A DNA stretch of 11,267 bases, taken from NCBI GenBank assembly GCA_017694135.1, contig JADING010000002.1, positions 1 through 11,267 of the forward strand. The letters are read 5' to 3'. A program made the position numbers and the translations under genes. Every line of letters begins with the position of its first letter. Within the stretch, counting starts at the first letter, position 1. Origin of the DNA: Candidatus Scatoplasma merdavium. GTDB lineage: Bacteria > Bacillota_I > Bacilli_A > RFN20 > CAG-288. The notes beneath the pieces are model-generated. The model was not told the DNA's origin. It was given only the letters and a program-made list of their open reading frames with translations, and did not search any database. Shown piece after piece: positions 5,270-11,267 of this stretch.

Positions 5270-6992
5270 GGTCGTCTCCAACAATCTTTAAGCCTAATAT
5301 ATCGAGACTCTCTTGTGGAACTTGCGAGGGACATTCCGCCATCATATCGGTAGCAGAAAGGTTTTTCGGGAAAGCAATGACATCGCGGACGTTATCGGTC
5401 TTACAAAGAAGCATAGCGATTCTATCGACACCTAAAGCAAAACCACCGTGAGGAGGGGTGCCGTAATTAAAAGCATCGACAAAGAAACCGAAGCGCTTTT
5501 TGATATCTTCTTGAGAAAGGCCGAGCAAGTCAAAGACCTTCTTTTGCATTTCTCCAGAATAGATACGCAAAGAACCAGAAGAAAGCTCTAAACCGTTAAT
5601 AACAGTATCGTAAGCGTAAGAAAGGACTTTCTCAGGTTCGCTGTCTAAAAGGTAGACATCTTCATCTCTCGGGCGTGTAAAAGGATTTGAGAGGGATTCA
5701 TAAGTCCCGTCTTCTTTCTTTTCAAACATCGGCCAATCCAATACGAAACAGGGCTTAAAACAATCGGGGCTAAGCAAATTGAGCTTTTTAGCGTATTCGA
5801 TACGCAAAGCACCAAGGCCTAAAGATAGCCTTTCGTAATTATTCGAATTCGCTACAATTAACAAATCCCCTTCTTTTAAATCTAAAGAAGAGATAATTTC
5901 TCTTTGCAAGTCTTCAGAGAAGAACTTTACTATCGAACCAGTGAGAGAAGAATTCTCTACTTTGATATAAATGCCTTTCAAGTTGTACTTTTTAAGAAGT
6001 TCATTGTCTTTATCTTGAACCTTGCGCGAAGCTAACTTTGCTCCATCACTGACAACAAAGCCTTTTACATACCCGTCTTTAAAACCAGCAAATTCCGACT
6101 TGGAAAGGATGGGATAAAGATCTTTAAGAAGCATATCAAAACGCATATCAGGCTTATCTGAACCGTAAGATGCGATAGCGTCCTTGTAAGAGATTCTCTC
6201 AAAGTCCGGGAGTGAATAAGAGATAGAGTCTTTAAATATCTTCTTTAAAAGAGATTCAATAACATTTAAGACATCTTCCCTTTGACAGAAGGACATTTCG
6301 ACATCAATCTGAGTAAATTCCGGTTGTCTGTCAGCGCGCTGATCTTCATCGCGGTAGCATCTAGCGACTTGGTAGTACTTTTCTAAACCGGAAATCATCA
6401 GTAGCTGCTTGTAAATTTGCGGTGATTGCGGCAGAGCGTAAAAGCAGCCTTTTTTAATTCTAGAAGGGACCAAATAGTCTCTAGCGCCTTCCGGTGTCGA
6501 TTTAACTAATGTCGGAGTTTCGATTTCTAAGAAGCTTTCGCTTTCTAAATAATCTCTCGCGGCCTTAAGCATCTTGTGGCGAATTGTTAGGTTCTTTTGC
6601 AGACACGGTCTTCTTAAGTCCAAGTAACGGGATTTCAAACGGGTGTCTTCTAAGGCATCTGTCTTGTCATCGATAATAAAAGGCGTGAGTTGAGAATGAG
6701 AAAAAACTTCAATATCTGAAACCTTAATTTCGATTTGCCCAGTAGGAATATTCGGATTAGGGTCTTGTCTAATTACAACTTTTCCTTTAACGCGAATGCA
6801 GTCTTCGTTTTTTAAATTTGAGGCGGAATACTGCTCTCCTGTTAGTGAGAGCTGGGTGATTCCATATCTATCGCGCAAGTCGACAAAGGCGAATTTTCCA
6901 AAATTTCTAATCTTGTGAACCCAACCGCATAAAACTACTTCTTTATCGACATCGTTTTTTGTTAGTTCTGAACAATTGTTTGTATAAAGCAT
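5253..6992 (-). CDS. aspS: Aspartyl-tRNA synthetase
   Basis: Class II synthetase charging tRNA-Asp in the cytoplasm. The 579 residues match the bacterial-type enzyme. An N-terminal OB anticodon domain (about 1-105, GWVHKIRNFG, FVDLRDRYG) is followed by the catalytic core with motif 1 (LEIETPTLVKSTPEGARDYLVPSR region), motif 2 (VARCYRDED, 209-217, then RQPEFTQIDVEMSF), the bacterial GAD insertion (about 280-410) and motif 3 PHGGFALGVDR (514-524). Two differences stand out: F31 sits where a Leu or His has been linked to discriminating or non-discriminating tRNA use, and SNPFT (435-439) replaces the common HHPFT. Start: ATG at 6992 with AGGAGA (7003-6998) 5 nt upstream, overlapping the hisS stop. 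It follows hisS by 9 nt, as in the Bacillus hisS-aspS pair. Confidence 0.96.
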   Translation of the reverse strand: MLYTNNCSELTKNDVDKEVVLCGWVHKIRNFGKFAFVDLRDRYGITQLSLTGEQYSASNLKNEDCIRVKGKVVIRQDPNPNIPTGQIEIKVSDIEVFSHSQLTPFIIDDKTDALEDTRLKSRYLDLRRPCLQKNLTIRHKMLKAARDYLESESFLEIETPTLVKSTPEGARDYLVPSRIKKGCFYALPQSPQIYKQLLMISGLEKYYQVARCYRDEDQRADRQPEFTQIDVEMSFCQREDVLNVIESLLKKIFKDSISYSLPDFERISYKDAIASYGSDKPDMRFDMLLKDLYPILSKSEFAGFKDGYVKGFVVSDGAKLASRKVQDKDNELLKKYNLKGIYIKVENSSLTGSIVKFFSEDLQREIISSLDLKEGDLLIVANSNNYERLSLGLGALRIEYAKKLNLLSPDCFKPCFVLDWPMFEKKEDGTYESLSNPFTRPRDEDVYLLDSEPEKVLSYAYDTVINGLELSSGSLRIYSGEMQKKVFDLLGLSQEDIKKRFGFFVDAFNYGTPPHGGFALGVDRIAMLLCKTDNVRDVIAFPKNLSATDMMAECPSQVPQESLDILGLKIVGDDHGNEI

Positions 6993-7001
6993 ATATTTCT
7001 C

Positions 7002-8267
7002 CTAATTTTGATACAGATATTTAGCGATTTCCTCTAAATCCTCAATAGTGTAATCTATCTGCTCTCTAGTTTCCATGTTTTTTAAACTGAGCGTACTATC
7101 TTTGACAATAAGAAAGTATGAGCAAGCTAATCTATCTGCTTCTTTAACCGCCGAAGAAATCGATTTGTTTAAAGAAAGCATGCGAACACGATACCCCTTC
7201 TTGCGAAAGTATGAACCGATTGTTAAGCCGGTTCCGTCTTTTCTTTCATCGTAAATAGCAATATCGGTTTTCCTTTCAAATTCAGCTATAAGCTGAGCCT
7301 TTCTTTCTTCGCCAAGATCTAATAAGACTCTTTCTAAGCCTATTGAAAACCCGATTCCCTTAAGAGGCTGACCGCCGATTTCTTCTGCGAGGTGATCGTA
7401 TTCTCCTCCCGCACCAATCGCACCTAACGAGAGGTTATCAGGATCGTAAATTTCGAAAACGATACCAGAGTAATAATCTAAACCTCTGACAATTGAAGGA
7501 TCAATAGTATATGGGACTTCTAAGGCGTTTAAATAAGAGAGAATCTTCTTAAATAAATCCGCGTCCGCTAAGGTTAAATAGTCCAAGATTGAAGGTGAGG
7601 AAGCGTTAATTTCTTTGTCGTGGCTGACCTTGCAATCTAAGATGCGAAGGATGTTAGTCTCATATCTTCTCTGGCAGTCTTCACACATCGAAGAAATCTT
7701 ATCAGCATAGTATTTTTTAAGCGCTAAGGTGTAATTAGCGCGCGATTCTCCACCACCTAAGTAATTGATTTGTAAGACTAACTTCTTATTTAACAAAGAG
7801 GTCAGTGACTTATACAAGAATTCAATACACTCAACAATCGAATAGATATCTAACTTCGGGTCTAAATACTCGCATCCGAATTGGTGGAACTCTCTAAGTC
7901 TCCCCTTCTGCGGTCTTCCGTATCTAAATACCGAACCGCAGTAAGAAAATTTCAACGGCATATCAGGCGATGCGTAGAGCTTGTTTTCTATGACCGAACG
8001 ATTGATAGAAGCGGTAAACTCCGGGCGCAAAACATAGTCGTGGTCACCGCGGTTAACTAGTTCAAACATCTCTTTGTGAACGATATCTGAATCTTCTCCG
8101 GAAGTTCTTTCAAAGAGGCGTTTTTCTTCATACATCGGCACTTCAATGCGGTTGATGCCATATGAAGAAGCGTTTTTAAAAAGGAAATCAACTACCCCGC
8201 TAAAGAGGTCGGCATCTTTGTACAAATAATCGCTAGTGCCACGAGGTTTATTTATTCTTTCAGACAT
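7002..8267 (-). CDS. hisS: Histidyl-tRNA synthetase
   Basis: Class II synthetase charging tRNA-His; 421 residues, normal bacterial length. Visible features are the N-terminal RGTSDY (10-15), motif 1 region VPMYEEKRLFERTSGE, LRPEFTASINR (80-90), motif 2 FRYGRPQKGRLREFHQFGCEYL (114-135; R115, R118, E126), the insertion with CEDCQRR and ILDCK, the HisRS-specific RGLDYYSG (261-268), motif 3 GIGFSIGLER (304-313), and a C-terminal HGTP-type anticodon-binding domain (about 335-418). All catalytic positions look intact. Start: ATG at 8267 with AAAGGA 5 nt upstream. Only 11 nt separate it from rel, so there is no room for a T-box or separate promoter there; expression depends on the upstream operon. 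Confidence 0.96.
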   Translation of the reverse strand: MSERINKPRGTSDYLYKDADLFSGVVDFLFKNASSYGINRIEVPMYEEKRLFERTSGEDSDIVHKEMFELVNRGDHDYVLRPEFTASINRSVIENKLYASPDMPLKFSYCGSVFRYGRPQKGRLREFHQFGCEYLDPKLDIYSIVECIEFLYKSLTSLLNKKLVLQINYLGGGESRANYTLALKKYYADKISSMCEDCQRRYETNILRILDCKVSHDKEINASSPSILDYLTLADADLFKKILSYLNALEVPYTIDPSIVRGLDYYSGIVFEIYDPDNLSLGAIGAGGEYDHLAEEIGGQPLKGIGFSIGLERVLLDLGEERKAQLIAEFERKTDIAIYDERKDGTGLTIGSYFRKKGYRVRMLSLNKSISSAVKEADRLACSYFLIVKDSTLSLKNMETREQIDYTIEDLEEIAKYLYQN

Positions 8268-8278
8268 AATATTCCTTT

Positions 8279-10492
8279 CTAATGCTGGTTGCGGTTTACT
8301 GAGATTACCGACTTAACTTGTCTCAAGCCTTGGCAGATCTTAGTTAAAGCGTCCAATGATTGAACCTGCAACGTGCAATCGATAATGACAGTCGACCTAT
8401 CTCCGAGCTTGTATTTAGCTCTGATATCAGTTACTGAAGCCTGCATATGAGTGATGTTATTCATAATATCGACGATGAGATTAGGTCTATCGGCTGAAGT
8501 TATCTTAATATCAGTTAGAAACTTAACCGTATCTGCGATATTCGGATTCCAAATTACTTCAATCAATCGGTTTTTTTCATTGCTGATATTAGAGCAGTCT
8601 TTTCGATGGACCGAAATACCTCTGCCTTTGGTAACAAAACCGACGATTTCATCGCCGGGAAGAGGGTTGCAGCAGCTCGCTAATTTAACCATAGCTTTCT
8701 CACCGTTAGCAAGTAAGACCGCATCGGCCTTATCTTTATCTTTCTTAGCTAAGTAGTTAGTCTTGTTTTTCTCTGTTTGACTAACGATAGACTTCTCTAG
8801 TGAATTTTGCGAAGTCAAAGAATCTATTAAGTTAGTGACAGAGATGGCTTTTTGACCTAGTTCGTAATAAAAATCGTCTAAGCTTGGTATCTTCTCTGAA
8901 GGAAGATAGTCGTTAGAGACTTTTCTTTCAAATTCAGCGAAGTTGATCTTCCGATCTTTTAAAGCGTCTTTTAAGGCTTGTTTACCCTTTTCGATCGCAG
9001 CCATTCTCGTGATGTCGATATTCTGCTTAAGCAAGGCCTTCTTTATGCGAGACTTCGCAAAATTTGAGACGCACATATCTAACCACGCTAGGTTAGGTGA
9101 GCTCTTTTCGTTTGTTTCAACTTCGACGATATCACCGGTTTTCAACTTAGTAGAAAGAGGCACGAGTTTGCCGTTTACTTTAGACCCGCAGACAGTATCG
9201 CCAATGTGAGTGTGGATTCTATAGGCAAAATCAATAGGAGTAGAACCGTTAGGAAGATCGATGACCTTCCCTTTAGGAGTAAAGACGTAGACGTTAGCTT
9301 GGAAGATGTCTTTTTGTAAAATTGAGACGTAATCTTGGGCATCAGAACCGACATCTTGCGAAGAAAGATCAACGAAGTCTTTAAACCAGTGGAGGTTATC
9401 TTCAATATCGCGCTGCTCTTTTTTCGGATCGTATTTAGTTCCTTCTTTATATGCCCAATGCGCAGCGATACCAGCCTCAGCAGTATCATCCATTTCTTTC
9501 GTGCGAATTTGGACTTCAAAGACGGAATTATCGCCAACTAAAATAGTCGTGTGCAACGATTGGTACATGTTAGGTTTAGGCATTGCGATATAGTCTTTAA
9601 ATCTTCCGGGAACCGGGACGAAAACTGAGTGAATTAAACCTAATATTTCATAGCAGTTAGTTACTGTTTTAGTTATGATTCTCAAAGCTAAAATATCGTA
9701 AATGTCTTCGAACTTCTTGTTCTTCAAATACATTTTTTTGTAGATAGAATAGATTGATTTAACGCGAGCGGAAATTTCAAATTCGATATTGTTGGCCTTT
9801 AAGATAGAAGCGATTTTTTCTTTGGTCATCTCCAATGATGACTGGAGTTTAGCTTGGGTAGATGAAAGTCTGCTTTCAATCATCTCGTAAGCTTCCCTAT
9901 TTAGGTAATATAAGGCTAAGTCCTGCATTTCAGACATGATAGAATTCAAACCTAAACGGTGAGCAATAGGAACGTAAACTTCCAAAGTCTCTTGCGAGAT
10001 TCGCTTTTGTTTTTCTGCAGGTTGAAACATCATGGTGCGCATATTGTGCATTCTATCTGCCAGTTTAATGACGATGACGCGGATATCCTGAGCCATCGCT
10101 ATAAAGATTTTACGGTGGTCTTCAGCTTTAAAATCAATTTTATGAAAGTCAGATAAACGGGTGACTTTAGTTAAAGATTCAACTAAAAAAGCCACCTCTT
10201 CGCCGAAATTAGAGGCTATTTCTTCTCTGCTAGTATCGGTGTCTTCAATGGTATCGTGGAGTAAACCAGCCATCAAAGTGGCTGGTGAAGTGTGCAAGTG
10301 AGTGAGAATTTCAGCCACGCCTAAACAATGGGAGACGTAAGGATCTCCGGATTTTCGAAATTGCCCTTCGTGCTTTTTGTTTGCGAACTCGTAAGCTCTT
10401 TTAATGTTCGCACGGTCAGAAGAAATGGTGATATATGACGAATAGGCTTTTTCTAACTCTTCGAAAGTAACTAATTTCGGAGGAAGAATCAT
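8279..10492 (-). CDS. rel: Bifunctional (p)ppGpp synthetase/hydrolase, long RSH type
   Basis: Stringent-response enzyme that makes (p)ppGpp from ATP and GTP/GDP on starved ribosomes and also degrades it. At 737 residues it is a full-length long RSH. The hydrolase HD domain (about 30-180) keeps H55, H79-D80 (LLHDTIEDT), D146 and N150 (KLADRMHN). The synthetase (about 240-350) keeps RFKDYIAMPKPNMYQSLHTT and EVQIRT (326-331); RFKD fits the bifunctional Rel class and not the RelA monofunctional class. Then TGS (VYVFTPKGKVIDLPNGSTPIDFAY, about 400-460), a helical linker, the conserved-Cys region with C607-C608 and HRKDC (629-633), and a C-terminal ACT domain (about 660-733). Both activities should be present. 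Start: ATG at 10492, 3 nt after the apt stop. No Shine-Dalgarno is visible, so translation is probably coupled to apt. hisS follows by 11 nt. Confidence 0.96.
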   Translation of the reverse strand: MILPPKLVTFEELEKAYSSYITISSDRANIKRAYEFANKKHEGQFRKSGDPYVSHCLGVAEILTHLHTSPATLMAGLLHDTIEDTDTSREEIASNFGEEVAFLVESLTKVTRLSDFHKIDFKAEDHRKIFIAMAQDIRVIVIKLADRMHNMRTMMFQPAEKQKRISQETLEVYVPIAHRLGLNSIMSEMQDLALYYLNREAYEMIESRLSSTQAKLQSSLEMTKEKIASILKANNIEFEISARVKSIYSIYKKMYLKNKKFEDIYDILALRIITKTVTNCYEILGLIHSVFVPVPGRFKDYIAMPKPNMYQSLHTTILVGDNSVFEVQIRTKEMDDTAEAGIAAHWAYKEGTKYDPKKEQRDIEDNLHWFKDFVDLSSQDVGSDAQDYVSILQKDIFQANVYVFTPKGKVIDLPNGSTPIDFAYRIHTHIGDTVCGSKVNGKLVPLSTKLKTGDIVEVETNEKSSPNLAWLDMCVSNFAKSRIKKALLKQNIDITRMAAIEKGKQALKDALKDRKINFAEFERKVSNDYLPSEKIPSLDDFYYELGQKAISVTNLIDSLTSQNSLEKSIVSQTEKNKTNYLAKKDKDKADAVLLANGEKAMVKLASCCNPLPGDEIVGFVTKGRGISVHRKDCSNISNEKNRLIEVIWNPNIADTVKFLTDIKITSADRPNLIVDIMNNITHMQASVTDIRAKYKLGDRSTVIIDCTLQVQSLDALTKICQGLRQVKSVISVNRNQH

Positions 10493-10495
10493 CTT

Positions 10496-11008
10496 TTAAA
10501 GCTTGAGGATAGATTCGAACTTATAAGGCAAGAGATTCTTTTTTCCATCCAAGTCTTTAAGTTCAATAAAGGCAAGAGCTTTGACGACTTCCCCACCTTG
10601 TTCGTGAACTAAGTCGCATACGGCTTTTAAGGTGCCACCAGTTGCGAGCAAGTCATCGACGATCAACACTCTCTCGCCTTTTTTTACTGCGAATTTCGGC
10701 AGTTCAATACAGGCGGTGTTGTATTCCAAGGTGTAAGTTTTTGAAACGACTTCTCCAGGCAGCTTTCCCTTTTTTCTTGCCATGACAAAACCAGCGTTGA
10801 GTTTTAAGGCTAAAGGAGCACCAAAAACAAAGCCGCGTGATTCAGGGCCGATGACTAAATCGATCTTCTCTCCTTTAACTAAATCAGCTAAAGCCGTTAT
10901 AGCTTGAGAGTAAGCATCAGCGTCTTTTAACAAAGGAGAGACGTCTTTAAAAGAAATCCCGGGTTTAGGAAAGCCTTCCACGACCTGAATGTAGTTTTCA
11001 AAATCCAT
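10496..11008 (-). CDS. apt: Adenine phosphoribosyltransferase
   Basis: Purine salvage enzyme making AMP from adenine and PRPP in the cytoplasm. Using ATG at 11008 gives 170 residues, the usual family size. Features: GFPKPGISFKDVSPLL (12-27, typical APRT N-terminus), GPESRGFVFG (54-63, adenine/pyrophosphate region), flexible-loop RKKGKLPGE (78-86), and the PRPP-binding signature ERVLIVDDLLATGGT (112-126). The start is set by GGAGG (11022-11018) 9 nt upstream; an in-frame TTG at 11026 would add six residues but lies before that site. First gene of the operon apt-rel-hisS-aspS-helicase. The order apt-rel is shared with Bacillus, where recJ precedes it; recJ is absent here because ispH lies divergently upstream. 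Confidence 0.96.
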   Translation of the reverse strand: MDFENYIQVVEGFPKPGISFKDVSPLLKDADAYSQAITALADLVKGEKIDLVIGPESRGFVFGAPLALKLNAGFVMARKKGKLPGEVVSKTYTLEYNTACIELPKFAVKKGERVLIVDDLLATGGTLKAVCDLVHEQGGEVVKALAFIELKDLDGKKNLLPYKFESILKL

Positions 11009-11036
11009 TTTTTCTGACCTCCACAATTACTTACAA

Positions 11037-11045
11037 ATTATATCA
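11037..11045 (-). promoter_or_regulatory. Extended -10 promoter of the apt operon
   Basis: Minus-strand TGATATAAT, identical to the element upstream of parE. Transcription would start near 11030, leaving a leader of only about 22 nt, too short for a T-box. No matching -35 is visible at 16-18 nt. It appears to be the only promoter for about 7.1 kb of operon. Confidence 0.6.
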
Positions 11046-11081
11046 TAAATCGCTTATCTAGCTTTGCAATATTCGCTGTAT

Positions 11082-11087
11082 TAAAAT
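11082..11087 (+). promoter_or_regulatory. Possible -10 of ispH
   Basis: TAAAAT lies 6 nt before the ispH ATG, so transcription could begin at or next to the start codon and give a leaderless mRNA. TTGCAA (11064-11069) is only 12 nt upstream, too close for a standard -35. Tentative. Confidence 0.25.
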
Positions 11088-11093
11088 AAAAAT

Positions 11094-11267
11094 ATGATTG
11101 AAATTATCGAACCAGTTGGTTATTGCTTCGGAGTTAAAAACGCCTTGAATCAAGTAGAGAAGTTTTTTAAAGCAAATCCGCATACAAAAATCTACTTTTA
11201 TACGATGATCGTCCACGATCAAAACACCAATGAGGAGCTTTTAAAAAAAGTCAACGGCTCTTTATTA
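11094..11267 (+). CDS. ispH: 4-hydroxy-3-methylbut-2-enyl diphosphate reductase IspH, N-terminal part, cut by window edge
   Basis: Last enzyme of the MEP pathway, a 4Fe-4S reductase turning HMBPP into IPP and DMAPP. Only 58 codons are present. They begin MIEIIEPVGYCFGVKNAL, the IspH N-terminal signature with the first cluster ligand C11, followed by a helix (about 17-28), strand TKIYFYTMIV and H41 in IVHDQNTNEELLKK, the position of the conserved substrate-binding His; the usual His-Asn is His-Asp here. The start is firm: the frame upstream is closed by TAA at 11082-11084 and no other start codon intervenes. There is no Shine-Dalgarno in the 25 nt upstream. It is divergent from apt with an 85-nt spacer. 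The rest of the protein and the other two cluster cysteines are outside the window, so the call rests on the N-terminus. Confidence 0.82.
   Translation, partial: MIEIIEPVGYCFGVKNALNQVEKFFKANPHTKIYFYTMIVHDQNTNEELLKKVNGSLL

Noticed and set aside
5270..5284. TTG start for the helicase giving five extra residues
   Set aside because: GGAG at 5279-5276 lies inside that extension and is 6 nt before ATG 5269; no ribosome site serves the TTG.
8451..8756. 101-codon open frame on the plus strand inside rel
   Set aside because: Fully antisense to conserved rel coding sequence, no ribosome site and no recognisable protein features.
9175..9537. 120-codon open frame in another minus-strand frame inside rel
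   Set aside because: Overlaps the conserved synthetase-TGS region of rel; low-complexity Ile/Ser/Lys composition typical of a shadow frame.
11009..11026. TTG start for apt giving six extra residues
   Set aside because: GGAGG at 11022-11018 lies inside the extension and serves ATG 11008, which also gives the normal family length.
1..11267. CRISPR arrays, insertion sequences, tRNA or rRNA genes, prophage or defence genes
   Set aside because: No repeat-spacer pattern, transposase, terminal inverted repeats or RNA-gene signatures were found; coding space is taken up by conserved housekeeping genes.
1..11267. Mycoplasma genetic code (TGA as Trp)
   Set aside because: Conserved Trp positions use TGG and all genes reach full length without in-frame TGA.

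Overview
The window carries ordinary, tightly packed housekeeping genes from a low-GC bacterium of the Firmicutes/Mollicutes type, probably an uncultured Bacilli lineage near the Erysipelotrichales, RF39 or Acholeplasma group. The evidence is the protein set (ParE, PlsY, YneF/UPF0154, zinc-ribbon L33, bifunctional Rel), strong AGGAGG-type ribosome sites, AT-rich spacers and gene order resembling Bacillus: plsY divergent from parE, and apt-rel ahead of hisS-aspS. Trp is read from TGG and full-length genes contain no in-frame TGA, so the genetic code is standard. None of the ten complete or C-terminally complete genes stops at TGA (five TAA, five TAG). The exact taxon cannot be fixed from this window.

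Layout, left to right. (1) The N-terminal part of parE on the minus strand runs off the left edge and is divergent from plsY on the plus strand. (2) A bidirectional terminator separates plsY from the small membrane-protein gene yneF, which points towards it. (3) A minus-strand pair, rpmG-efp, follows, ending in a clear intrinsic terminator and starting from an extended -10 promoter with a palindromic hairpin in its leader. (4) ispG on the plus strand runs into the next operon; the two final stop codons share one CTAG. (5) A minus-strand operon, apt-rel-hisS-aspS-DEAD-box helicase, fills 3926-11008 with gaps of 3-11 nt and one short overlap. (6) The first 58 codons of ispH start on the plus strand at the right edge, with no Shine-Dalgarno sequence.

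Functionally the window covers chromosome decatenation (ParE), phospholipid acylation (PlsY), isoprenoid precursor synthesis (the last two MEP-pathway enzymes, IspG and IspH), translation (EF-P, L33, AspRS, HisRS) and the stringent response with purine salvage (Rel, Apt). The long operon joins (p)ppGpp metabolism, two aminoacyl-tRNA synthetases and an RNA helicase in one transcription unit.

I found no previously undescribed system. The points most worth a second look are an EF-P whose loop tip has Met where Lys normally sits, the absence of TGA stops, an ispH with no ribosome site, a helicase with DEGD instead of DEAD, and a Cys-rich motif 3 in PlsY. Two start codons (helicase and apt) were placed at internal ATGs because the ribosome sites point there and not to upstream in-frame TTG codons. 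No gene-free stretch exceeds 300 bases.
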